Assembly (NCBI RefSeq): GCF_015291725.1
Contig: NZ_CP030038.1
Location: 6,561,001-6,625,000 of the forward strand
Direction: 5' to 3'
Origin: Bradyrhizobium sp. CCBAU 51765
GTDB lineage: Bacteria > Pseudomonadota > Alphaproteobacteria > Rhizobiales > Xanthobacteraceae
Length of the DNA: 64,000 nucleotides
A program made the position numbers and the translations under genes. The notes under the pieces were generated by a model. That model was not told where the DNA came from, did not search any database, and saw only the letters and a program-made list of their open reading frames with translations. Below are positions 17,323 through 25,719 of this stretch, one piece after another. Within the stretch, counting starts at the first letter, position 1, and each line of letters opens with the position of its first letter.

Positions 17323-18543
17323 ATGAAAACCTACCTCATCAAATATTTCGTTCTGGGCAGCGAGCAGGTCATCTTCAGCTTCTCCAATTTCTTCTACCTG
17401 GCGGTGGTCGCGCGCCGGCTGCCGCTGGCCGAATTCGCCGAGCTGAGCCTTGGATATACCTGCTACCTCATTCTCATCGGCGCTCATCACGCGGTCATCT
17501 GCGATCCCATCATCGCGACCGGAATCAGCGCACAGGACAGTCAACGATCATTGTTGCGGCGCCTGTGGACGATCAATGTATCCTTTTGCTGCCTGGCACT
17601 GGCCGCAGGATGCGCACTCGTCTTGAACAGCAGCACTCACGAGATGCAAACGCTCACCGTTGTAGCTCTCGCCTGCCTGTTCTTCAGCTTTGCCGGTCCG
17701 GTCCAGTTCGTTCGGCGAATTATGCACATTCAGGGACACGTGCAAGCATCCGCCGTCGCAGCAGCGGCTTACGCAACGGTCCTGATCGTGTCAGCCTGGA
17801 TGCTGTCCCACGTCAATCTGGAATCGCACTTTGCATATACCGTACCCTTCATCCTCGGCAATCTGGTCTTCCTTGTCTCAGCTTGGCGAAACATCCCACG
17901 CAAGCTCAACGACAACCAGAACATGTCCCTGAGGTCCCATTTCCGGGCGGGATATTCGTTCCTGATCAACAACCTCCTCGGCCTGGCGACGACAAATATC
18001 TATCCGTTCGTGTTCGTGTTTCTGAACTCGCCCGAAGCCGTTGCAAGCTATCGGCTGATGTTCGCCGTGATAGCTCCATTCGCGCAGTTGCTTGGCGGGC
18101 TCTCAGGATTCATCACCCCGCGCATTGCAGTCGCGAGGATCAGTCAGATTGAAACGCCTCACCTGCTCATCCTGGCTCTGATCGTCTTTGCTCCGCTTCC
18201 GTTGGCCGTCATGGCAATTTGGTTCGGCAGCGACGCGGCCTCTCTCATCTTCGGAGCCAAGTATGTCGCGCTGGGAGGATCAATCCCCGTTGCATTGATT
18301 TCGACGAGCTTCGCCCTCGCACTCGCGACCGTGAGCATGTGGCTGAGGGCCAATCACCGGCTCGGCCTGATGCAGGCCGGCAGCTTGATCTCCGCGGCGA
18401 TCACCGCCGTCATCGCGATTCCCAGTTGCCTGGCTCTTGGCGTTACCGGTGCGTTCGTGTCGCTGGCGATTGCCAATGGCGCCGCGGCGCTTTGGGTGGC
18501 AGTCAAGGGAACCTCGGGCCGTATCCGAACGCAGCCCGGTTAG
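17323..18543 (+). CDS. Wzx-like polysaccharide flippase
   Basis: Integral membrane protein of 406 residues with about a dozen hydrophobic segments, of the MOP/polysaccharide-transport superfamily. It would flip lipid-linked EPS repeat units across the inner membrane. The N-terminus (YFVLGSEQVIFSFSNFFYLA) and the intramembrane charged residues (VVARRLPLAEFAELSLGY) fit the class, as does the repeated pattern of paired helices. The ATG at 17323 follows CAGGAAG. The stop codon is only 4 bp from that of the convergent Wzy-like gene. Sequence conservation in this family is low, so the call rests on topology and neighbourhood as much as motifs. Confidence 0.75.
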   Translation: MKTYLIKYFVLGSEQVIFSFSNFFYLAVVARRLPLAEFAELSLGYTCYLILIGAHHAVICDPIIATGISAQDSQRSLLRRLWTINVSFCCLALAAGCALVLNSSTHEMQTLTVVALACLFFSFAGPVQFVRRIMHIQGHVQASAVAAAAYATVLIVSAWMLSHVNLESHFAYTVPFILGNLVFLVSAWRNIPRKLNDNQNMSLRSHFRAGYSFLINNLLGLATTNIYPFVFVFLNSPEAVASYRLMFAVIAPFAQLLGGLSGFITPRIAVARISQIETPHLLILALIVFAPLPLAVMAIWFGSDAASLIFGAKYVALGGSIPVALISTSFALALATVSMWLRANHRLGLMQAGSLISAAITAVIAIPSCLALGVTGAFVSLAIANGAAALWVAVKGTSGRIRTQPG

Positions 18544-18547
18544 CCGC

Positions 18548-19999
18548 TCAATTCTGCGACGTCTCCGGCATTGAGCTGCGGCGAACTGAGGGAGCTGCAG
18601 GAATATGGACGGTCCGTTTGGTGAGAAGGAGCATGACCGCCGAAGCCACGACGGTAGAGCTATGGATTGCCCATTCCGACCACCCCACTTGAAACGGGCC
18701 GCGAAGCAAGATCATGCAAAGCATCGGCGAAAGACAGAGAATGAAGTACAGCGGCGACAGCCGTTGGGCAGCGAGGCCGCGACGTTCTACCCGATCGAGA
18801 ACATAGACGATCGCGACGGACATCAGCATCGCTCCAACAATCCCGAAGCTGAAATAGCCCTCGATCGGCGGCGGAGCCGAAACGTTATCGGTGCCGAAGC
18901 CTTTCAGGATGAAGATGTAGTCATGCATGATCTCGCCGACTGTTCTTCCCTTCCCCGCCCAAAGGTCGCGCGGAACGAAGAACAGCAGTGCCCCCATGAT
19001 GTTCGATCCCCATTCCAAGCCCTTCATTTCGACCCACATGATGGCGTAGCAGAACAGGTCGAGGCCTGAGAAATCAGGATGGACGAAGAACTGGGAGAAC
19101 GGCCGCTGATCGAGAGAGACGTTTGCGTACCGGAAAATGGATCCGAATATGGGCGACGCCAGCAACCCGGCGAAATAGGTGACAAGAAACAAACGAACGC
19201 TTCTTGGACCAAATACCGCAAGCACGCAAAATACGATCAATGTCGAGGAGCGAAAACGTGCGGAAATGAGCGGGTTGTTGATGAAGAGACCCGCCAGAAG
19301 CAGAACGGCAAAGCACGTCACCCAGCCCGTGTTCCGGCGAGCCAAGGCGACACTGGCGCCGATAACAGGAGCAACCAGGGTAAATGGCCGGAAGAATGCC
19401 GTGACCAGAATGTTGATCATCTTGCTTTCGCCAACCACCGAACCGAAGGCCTCGCGGTTCACCTGAAGCAATGACGAGCCAAGATAACCAACCAATCCGA
19501 GCGATACGACCATCGAGGCAGCTGCCAGAAGGGTGTAGTTCGGGTTTGGCTCGGCGGCGAGGCTTCTGTCCAGAAACCGGTTATGGCGGGGTTCGGGAGC
19601 TCGAAAGGGACGATAGACGACGAAGCAGAGGCCCACGATCGTCATGAATGCGCAAAGGACGCTGGCCGGCACAACGAGACTTACATCAGCCAGAATTGGA
19701 TCGAAGTCGTTTCCGATCTGCTGAAGAGGCGCCACGGCCAGAAACAGAAGGTTGAAGATGAAGAAGACAACGAACAGCAGGTAAGATCTGGCCAGAGCGA
19801 TCTTCAGTCCGAATAGGGAAACGATCCCGTTCACCGCGAGTATCATGGCAGCGATCAACGAAGCACGCGGGCTGGACCAGGCCTGGGTGAACGAGAGGAG
19901 CAAGTAGGCTCCGGCCGAGCCGATCACGACATAGTCGAAGACGCTCTTCGGCGTCACATACAACTGGGAAGCGGCTGCACTACGCGAGATCTGGTTCAT
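18548..19999 (-). CDS. Wzy-like oligosaccharide repeat-unit polymerase
   Basis: Polytopic inner-membrane protein of 483 residues with about twelve hydrophobic segments and one larger loop (about residues 300-385) containing the conserved-looking RDLWAGKGRTVGE and the YFSFGIVGAML segment. This plan fits the O-antigen/EPS polymerase (oligosaccharide repeat unit polymerase) group, which joins flipped repeat units at the periplasmic face. The gene is convergent with the flippase and divergent from the glycoside hydrolase gene. Polymerases of this type diverge quickly, so family membership is inferred from topology and context. Confidence 0.7.
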   Translation of the reverse strand: MNQISRSAAASQLYVTPKSVFDYVVIGSAGAYLLLSFTQAWSSPRASLIAAMILAVNGIVSLFGLKIALARSYLLFVVFFIFNLLFLAVAPLQQIGNDFDPILADVSLVVPASVLCAFMTIVGLCFVVYRPFRAPEPRHNRFLDRSLAAEPNPNYTLLAAASMVVSLGLVGYLGSSLLQVNREAFGSVVGESKMINILVTAFFRPFTLVAPVIGASVALARRNTGWVTCFAVLLLAGLFINNPLISARFRSSTLIVFCVLAVFGPRSVRLFLVTYFAGLLASPIFGSIFRYANVSLDQRPFSQFFVHPDFSGLDLFCYAIMWVEMKGLEWGSNIMGALLFFVPRDLWAGKGRTVGEIMHDYIFILKGFGTDNVSAPPPIEGYFSFGIVGAMLMSVAIVYVLDRVERRGLAAQRLSPLYFILCLSPMLCMILLRGPFQVGWSEWAIHSSTVVASAVMLLLTKRTVHIPAAPSVRRSSMPETSQN

Positions 20000-20204
20000 A
20001 ACCTAAGAACATTAGAGTTCGCCAAGCTCCACGTTGCGGCGCCGGCTCTGGAAAGAGCACATCCCACCGCAGTTCGGCCTCGGTGCAGATCGTACAATAC
20101 ATATCTCGGTCGCGTTAACGCTTCGAACTCGCTCACCTTGCGGCCAAATCTCAGGTGAGATATCCTTGTAATATATAGAAGATATCAACGGAATACTTAC
20201 TTGA

Positions 20205-21668
20205 ATGTCCTTTTTCCCGGCCCGGATTAATGACGACCTTAAGCTGCACGCCCGTATGGACCGGCGTCGGCTTCTCTCCGCCGGCATCCTCCTCGCGGGA
20301 GCATCTTCAATGCCGGCCTCGGTGGCGGCCGCGACGAGTTCAGGAGCGAAGGCGAAGAAAGTTTACGCTCATTGGCATTGGTTTCCGACCTCGTTCGATA
20401 ACTGGCCGGCGGACAAAGATCAGTATGCCGATTATCTGTCGCCAGACGGGACCCAAGGTAAACTTCGGGCCGAAGGCGGCTTCGTTCGCGAACGGCCCCT
20501 GCCTCGACCTCCACGCCCAGAGGCAAACTGGGCTGTGCTCGACATGCTCGATGAGATCAAAGCCGCTCGTCACATCGGGCTGGATGGTTTCCTGTTCAAC
20601 ATGGGAGGCATAGACGACGGCTCCCCGTACATGATCCACCTGCGCAACATGCTCGAGGCCGCCCAACAGGGCCCGCCGGGATTTGAAGTCATACTATCGA
20701 TCGATACCGTAATTCTGGTGAAGACGCCGGTCGATGCAATCGCCGACGCAATCCTCAAGCTGGCGCGGAACTCCCACGTTGCGCGTCAATCCGATGGCCG
20801 ACTGATCCTCGGGGCCTTTTCTCCCGAGCAATGGGACGTTGGCCGATGGAAGGAACTGTTGCAACGACTGACGGCCAGCGGAGAGAAGGTCTTCTTCTAT
20901 CCTACATTTCTTGATGTGCGCAGAACGATCGATTTCATGGATTTGATCGATGGCGCATCGATGTGGGGGGTCGACAAACTGAGCGACATCCCTCTGCTCA
21001 AGAAAGTAGGAAAGTTGGCGAAGCAGGCCGGGAAGGTCTGGGCATCCGTGGTGTGGCCCCAGGACTTCCGGCCGCACAATCGCTGGTTCTCGGAATGTCA
21101 CAATAGTGAATTATTCCGGGCTTCATGGGCCGCGGCGATGGAAATCGGCTCCGACGCGGTCAACATCGCCACCTGGAACGACTATTCCGAAGGATCCGAA
21201 ATTCGACCGTCCACCAGCATTCAATATGCTTTCTATGATCTCGCTGCGTTCTATATCGCTTGGTTCAAGAACGGCACGATGCCGCCGATCACTGAAGACG
21301 TGCTCTACTATTTTCACCGAATCGAGTCCACGGAGGCGGCTGGGACCGGCTCTGCTCAACCGTTTAGGTTCGCGACAAATCTGGTCAGCCGCTTTGCCGA
21401 TCCGCCTCAGAACGACATTGAGCTGCTTGCGTTCTTGAAGGAGCCGGGCGAGCTCACGATAGTGACCGCGAAAGGCGCGAAGAGCCTGAAGGCGAAAGCT
21501 GGAATCACGTCGTTCCGAATTCCGCTGGTGCCGGGCAAAGTGAGTTTTCGCCTCAGCCGCGGAGACGCCAGCGTCATAGAGCTCCCGAGCGCGTTCGAAA
21601 TTCGTGAGACCTCGGCCTATCAGGATTTGCTGTATCACGGCGGATCGTCGTCCCGTCCACCGGTCTAG
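20205..21668 (+). CDS. exported glycoside hydrolase family 71-like enzyme
   Basis: Predicted exported enzyme of 487 residues. A twin-arginine-like signal (MDRRRLLSAG, then a hydrophobic stretch ending SVAAAT) begins at internal Met 18; the ATG at 20256 is therefore an alternative start. The body resembles GH71, known mostly as fungal alpha-1,3-glucanases. It has YAHWHWFPTSFDNW near the start, a helix leading to GLDGFLFNMGG, and the segment VNIATWNDYSEGSEI, close to the family signature WNDYGES. A beta-rich C-terminal domain of about 110 residues follows. In an EPS locus it could trim, release or edit the polymer. Whether the polymer contains alpha-1,3 links is unknown. It appears to be the first of several plus-strand genes. 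Confidence 0.72.
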   Translation: MSFFPARINDDLKLHARMDRRRLLSAGILLAGASSMPASVAAATSSGAKAKKVYAHWHWFPTSFDNWPADKDQYADYLSPDGTQGKLRAEGGFVRERPLPRPPRPEANWAVLDMLDEIKAARHIGLDGFLFNMGGIDDGSPYMIHLRNMLEAAQQGPPGFEVILSIDTVILVKTPVDAIADAILKLARNSHVARQSDGRLILGAFSPEQWDVGRWKELLQRLTASGEKVFFYPTFLDVRRTIDFMDLIDGASMWGVDKLSDIPLLKKVGKLAKQAGKVWASVVWPQDFRPHNRWFSECHNSELFRASWAAAMEIGSDAVNIATWNDYSEGSEIRPSTSIQYAFYDLAAFYIAWFKNGTMPPITEDVLYYFHRIESTEAAGTGSAQPFRFATNLVSRFADPPQNDIELLAFLKEPGELTIVTAKGAKSLKAKAGITSFRIPLVPGKVSFRLSRGDASVIELPSAFEIRETSAYQDLLYHGGSSSRPPV

Positions 21669-21751
21669 AATATTCCGGTCGTGGTTCAGGCGAGGACTGC
21701 CTGGATATTTGGCCGTCATTTCTCTTGAGCGCACCAGCGTTAGTGAGTCCC

Positions 21752-22504
21752 ATGCATTCAACTTTCTTCCCGGAATTGGCTGCCGGCGGATTTTCCAGAA
21801 TCGACGGTACGATCGCGTTCTACCAACGCGTGAATGCCCTCGTGACGCCGAGCACCAGAATGATCGATTTCGGCGCAGGCCGCGGCTCGATCCATGAAGA
21901 CGCCAGCTCGGAGTACCGGCGCAATCTCTGCAATTTCAAGGGACGCGTTGCCCAAGTCATCGGACTGGACGTCGACGAAGCCGTCTTCACCAATCCGTCG
22001 CTGGACGAGGCGATGCTCTTGGATCCGACGGGACGTGCGCCGCTGCCTGCCAATTGCGCCGACATCATCCTGTCGGATTACACATTCGAGCACATTCCGG
22101 ATCCGGCTCAAAGCACCGCCGAGATGGACAGACTTTTGAAGCCCGGCGGCTGGATCTGCGCGCGAACCCCAAACAGGTACGGCTACATCGCATTGGCCAA
22201 CCGCCTGATCCCGAGCGGAATTAGCCGCACCATACTCAGCTCGGCACAACCCGAGCGCAAGGATGAGGACATCTTTCCGGCGGTCTATCGTTTGAATACG
22301 CCGGCTACGCTACGGAGGTATTTCCCACCCGCGCGTTTCGACCATTTTGTATATGCTTGGGATGCGGAGCCATCCTACCACGCCAACAACCGCGGCCTCT
22401 ACCGTGCGTTCCAACTCGTTCAGTCGCTTACGCCTCACGCCTTCAAGACGGTCTTGATGGTCTTCATCCGGAAGAAGCTCGACTGTCCGGCGGAAGCCGC
22501 CTAG
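21752..22504 (+). CDS. class I SAM-dependent methyltransferase
   Basis: Predicted cytoplasmic methyltransferase of 250 residues. Motif I is MIDFGAGRGS near residue 36, followed by the acidic end of beta-2 (VIGLDVDE). The post-motif II strand reads DIILSDYTFEHIPDP and the motif III region reads RLLKPGGWICARTPN. These are typical of the Methyltransf_11/ubiE-like fold. I chose the ATG at 21752; the frame also has a TTG at 21725. Lying between the glycoside hydrolase and an acyltransferase in an EPS operon, it probably methylates a sugar hydroxyl or uronate (inference). No transmembrane segment is seen. Confidence 0.8.
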   Translation: MHSTFFPELAAGGFSRIDGTIAFYQRVNALVTPSTRMIDFGAGRGSIHEDASSEYRRNLCNFKGRVAQVIGLDVDEAVFTNPSLDEAMLLDPTGRAPLPANCADIILSDYTFEHIPDPAQSTAEMDRLLKPGGWICARTPNRYGYIALANRLIPSGISRTILSSAQPERKDEDIFPAVYRLNTPATLRRYFPPARFDHFVYAWDAEPSYHANNRGLYRAFQLVQSLTPHAFKTVLMVFIRKKLDCPAEAA

Positions 22505-22623
22505 CTGGTGCGCCGGTGAATTCGCGTCCTCGAGGCGATACACTATCGAAATAAACCTTAAAGCCGAGATCTTGACCAAACCGCAGCACTTTCGGTTATT
22601 TTGAGTGGGCGCGAGGAACGACT

Positions 22624-23295
22624 ATGCTGAAGATTGTTATTCAAGTTTTATTCCTTTTCATCCCCTGGAGAGTCCGTCGGCTGGTCCTCAACGCGATCCC
22701 CGGTTTTTCGATCCATCGCGACGCGCGGATCGGTCTGTCCCTGATCCTCGCCGACGAATGCGTCCTGGAAGCGAAGACCTACATCGGTCATCTCAACTAC
22801 ATCGGCCGGCTTGATCGGTTGCAGATGGATGAAGATGCGGTCATTGGCAATCTGAACTGGATCGGTGGACTGTCAACTCGCCTGAATTCGCCGGCCTTCC
22901 GAAACAGGACGAAGCGACGTTCGGATCTTATCATGCGCAAAGCGAGTCTGGTGATGAGCCAGCATTACATTGATTGCACCGATCGGATCGAGTTTCGTCA
23001 ATTCTGCGGTCTCGCCGGATTCCGCAGCCAGTTGTTGACCCACGGGGTCAATCCAATGTCTGCCCGGCAGACATGCTCTCCAATCACGATAGGAGCCTAC
23101 ACGATGATCGGCACCGGCGTGATCATTCTGCAGGGCGTCACTATCCCGGACTATTGCGTTGTGGCTTCGGGCGCCGTCGTGACCCACGTCGCGCCCCAAG
23201 AATACTCGATGATCGGCGGTAATCCCGCGGTTCACCAGCGAGACATCCCCAAGACCGCAAAGATCTTTCACCGAACGGCTTTCACAGTCACCTGA
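22624..23295 (+). CDS. hexapeptide-repeat acyltransferase
   Basis: Left-handed beta-helix acyltransferase of 223 residues, similar in plan to WbbJ/maltose O-acetyltransferases. A hydrophobic N-terminus (VIQVLFLFIPW) is followed by interrupted hexapeptide turns. The C-terminal coil set is clear: ITIGAYTMIGTGVIILQGVTIP, then YCVVASGAVVTHVAP, then the closing SMIGGNPAV motif seen in acetyltransferases. The ATG at 22624 follows GAGGAACGACT, a good ribosome binding site. It would transfer an acetyl or related group to an EPS sugar and is the second such enzyme in the locus, after the WcaF-like one. Confidence 0.78.
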   Translation: MLKIVIQVLFLFIPWRVRRLVLNAIPGFSIHRDARIGLSLILADECVLEAKTYIGHLNYIGRLDRLQMDEDAVIGNLNWIGGLSTRLNSPAFRNRTKRRSDLIMRKASLVMSQHYIDCTDRIEFRQFCGLAGFRSQLLTHGVNPMSARQTCSPITIGAYTMIGTGVIILQGVTIPDYCVVASGAVVTHVAPQEYSMIGGNPAVHQRDIPKTAKIFHRTAFTVT

Positions 23296-23466
23296 TATTC
23301 AAACGCGGCTCGTAGCCGTATCCCGGGCCCGGCCCATGTGTCGCGCACAGTGATTTGGCCTCCACGGCCCGTCGGGCGACATCAGGGATCCGCGGCGCTG
23401 CCCCGCCAAATGCTGCGCTCGCCACCAATTATTCATTGGCTAACATGCTGAAGGACCGACGACCTC

Positions 23467-24549
23467 GTGCCCGGTAAAATGATCGTTGTGGCAGGCCCCC
23501 TTCCTCCGCCGGTTCATGGCGCAGCTCTCATCACCAAGCGGGCGGCCGACACTCTGCGCGCTGCCGGATTTCAACTCGCGTTCGGCGACACCTCACCAGG
23601 CGATGCTCCCGATCGGTGGCGGCATCATTTCAATCGCGCACGCGCATACGTCCGATGCGGACGAACTGTCCTTCGCCACCCGGAGGCCTCGATACTCTAC
23701 CTCTCTCTGTCCGGCGGATATGGACTGCTCTATGACCTACTGGTCGTCGTCCTTGCGCGGTGGCTCGGGAAGACGATCGCGTTCCATCATCACAGCTTCG
23801 CCTACCTGACGAAGCGTAACGCCATCTTGGCGTCCATTGTTCGCATGGCCGGCGCCGACCAGTTTCATATCGCGCTCTGTCCCAGGATGGCCACGACCCT
23901 TTCGGAGCTGTATGGCAAGCACCTAAGGACAGTCGTCATTTCCAACCTGGCGTTTATCGATTTGCCCTCTGTCGAACTACGGAGCTATGACCGGACATTC
24001 AGCTCGATTGGCTATCTATCGAACATCTCGCTCGAAAAAGGTATCGACCGCTTTCTCGACCTGATGGCTCGACTGCGCAAGAGCGGATCCGGCCTCACGG
24101 CACGAATCGCCGGTCCCTGCGCCGATCTCGAGATTGAGCACTACATCAAGCGCCGCGCGAACGAGATCGGTGGGATTGAGTATGTGGGGCCCGTATATGA
24201 CGGCGCCAAGGTCCACTTTCTCTCCTCGATCGACGTCCTGGTATTTCCGACGAGATACGTCAACGAGGCGCAGCCTGTGGTGATCTATGAGGCGCAGATG
24301 GGAGGTGTCATCGTCGCTGCCTCCAACCGTGGATGCATCGCCAACATGGTGCCGGAAAAACTGCTGCTCGATCCGCGCGCGTCAGATCTCGACGGGATCG
24401 CGGAACAAATCCTCGCGTGGGAGAAGTCGGTCGCTGACTTTCAAATCGCCCTGAACGAGGCCGAGCGTAATCGCGCAGCGCTGCTCGTTCAGCGCGGAGA
24501 TGACGCGAGAAAGTTCGTAGACCTTTTCGATGCCCCTGCGATCAGATGA
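23467..24549 (+). CDS. family 4 glycosyltransferase
   Basis: Predicted GT-B retaining glycosyltransferase of 360 residues. The acceptor lobe begins VVAGPLPPPVHGAALIT, a pattern found in many GT4 enzymes. The donor lobe has IGYLSNISLEKGIDRFLDLM, then ARIAGPC and YVGPVYDGAKVHFLSSIDV. The acidic end is VFPTRYVNEAQPVVIYEAQMG, where the final Glu matches the EX7E-type motif. The start is a GTG at 23467, preceded by AAGGA; an ATG at 23479 is possible. It should extend the EPS repeat unit on undecaprenyl carrier at the cytoplasmic face. The sugar is unknown. Confidence 0.82.
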   Translation: MPGKMIVVAGPLPPPVHGAALITKRAADTLRAAGFQLAFGDTSPGDAPDRWRHHFNRARAYVRCGRTVLRHPEASILYLSLSGGYGLLYDLLVVVLARWLGKTIAFHHHSFAYLTKRNAILASIVRMAGADQFHIALCPRMATTLSELYGKHLRTVVISNLAFIDLPSVELRSYDRTFSSIGYLSNISLEKGIDRFLDLMARLRKSGSGLTARIAGPCADLEIEHYIKRRANEIGGIEYVGPVYDGAKVHFLSSIDVLVFPTRYVNEAQPVVIYEAQMGGVIVAASNRGCIANMVPEKLLLDPRASDLDGIAEQILAWEKSVADFQIALNEAERNRAALLVQRGDDARKFVDLFDAPAIR

Positions 24550-24567
24550 GCAGGGCGCTCGGCGAGC

Positions 24568-24963
24568 TCATTTTTGAGACAGTGAATATCGAAACATCGA
24601 CATCTTCATCGTTCCCAGAATCGTGTCGACGCGCTGATAGCCGTAGACGGTCGCATCCTTGCAGTGATCACTATGGTAGTAGCAGATCTTGACCCTGATC
24701 ATTCGAGAGCAGTTGTTCTTGACGCTCACGATATGATCCATCAGCTCTCCGTTCTGGACATGCCCTTTGGCGGCCGCCTCAACATTGAGGCAGGGACGAT
24801 TGGCGCCGTCACGAATGACGGGCGATTCCGATGTGTCGGCGGCGCCCTGCATCGTGAGTTTTGATTTCGCGCTTTCTGCGTGAGCCAACGGAACGTTCTG
24901 GATCAATGTCCAGGCCGGAGCCATGCAGATCAGCAGGACAAGCCGAAAGAGCGATCGAACCAT
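24568..24963 (-). CDS. secreted cysteine-containing protein of unknown function
   Basis: The gene encodes 131 residues. The ATG at 24963 overlaps the stop codon of the preceding gene (TAATG), strong evidence for this start and for translational coupling. The signal peptide (SLFRLVLLICMAPAWTLIQ) is cut near AHAES. The mature domain has four cysteines (RPCLN, NNCSRM, VKICYY and DHCKD) and a strand-rich look (MIRVKICYYHSDHC), suggesting a small disulfide-bonded beta domain. It is the third gene of the exoP-like copy 2 operon, so a periplasmic EPS-linked role is inferred. I recognise no family. Confidence 0.7.
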   Translation of the reverse strand: MVRSLFRLVLLICMAPAWTLIQNVPLAHAESAKSKLTMQGAADTSESPVIRDGANRPCLNVEAAAKGHVQNGELMDHIVSVKNNCSRMIRVKICYYHSDHCKDATVYGYQRVDTILGTMKMSMFRYSLSQK

Positions 24964-25718
24964 TACCGCCACATCCTTTCAGGTAAATCGACTCCCGGCA
25001 CAGTGGCCTTCACGCCGTCATATGCCAGCCGCTTCGCAAAAGTTTCACGGGCGACCAGGCGAACGCCCCCGAGGCTCGCCAGCAATCTATCCCTCTGAGG
25101 CCAGCCGACTCCCGTCAGGTTGCGTGCCGCATCATCGGTGAAGTCGCTTTCGACCATGCCAGCGAACTCGGCAACGACCTTTTGCTGCAGCTGTTCCCCG
25201 AGCAGTGGAAATATCGCAAGCGCCAACCTGTTGCGGCGGAGCGCGATCCACCCTTCGTATGGTCCAGCCGCGTACGACTGTTCAAGATAGCGAATATTTC
25301 CCGCATCGAAACCGTCTCGCTCGTTCTTCACCCAATACAGCAATAGCCAAAGAAAAGCGTCGGCCGGATCGAGCATCAACGACGACTTCAGCTTGTTCTC
25401 CGCGGCCGACAATCTGCGCTCCAGGTCCTGGGAACCTTTTCCCTGCAGGCCTTCCTCGGCCGAGCGAAACGCAATCAGCGCTCGGGCTCGTACCAGACTG
25501 GGGTAGGGAAGGCTCGATGGCGAGTCAGCGTCCATTCGAACCGCGATCGACTCCACGATCCCCGGCTTGAGCTGTTCACCGATCAAAATGTGCGTGGCGA
25601 CGGAGCTGACCTGCAGATCGGTCCAGAACGATGGCAACACGACCAGTGACCAGGCTACTCCAGCGATACCCGTCAGAAGCAATACGCCCCTGCAACATTT
25701 TCGCCAGATCCCGCCCAT
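24963..25718 (-). CDS. membrane-anchored helical-repeat protein in exoP operon
   Basis: Predicted protein of 251 residues with one N-terminal membrane anchor (GVLLLTGIAGVAWSLVVL) and a helical periplasmic body. A segment LKSSLMLDPADAFLWLLLYW recalls one TPR-like repeat. The ATG at 25718 lies 1 bp after the stop of exoP copy 2 (TAA-C-ATG), fixing the start; the frame is open far upstream only because it runs inside the kinase gene. The protein at 39032-39694 has the same size class and plan (anchor, acidic hinge, then a segment ending in LWLxL). Function is unknown. It is likely a partner of the EPS synthesis complex. Confidence 0.7.
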   Translation of the reverse strand: MGGIWRKCCRGVLLLTGIAGVAWSLVVLPSFWTDLQVSSVATHILIGEQLKPGIVESIAVRMDADSPSSLPYPSLVRARALIAFRSAEEGLQGKGSQDLERRLSAAENKLKSSLMLDPADAFLWLLLYWVKNERDGFDAGNIRYLEQSYAAGPYEGWIALRRNRLALAIFPLLGEQLQQKVVAEFAGMVESDFTDDAARNLTGVGWPQRDRLLASLGGVRLVARETFAKRLAYDGVKATVPGVDLPERMWR

Positions 25719-25719
25719 G

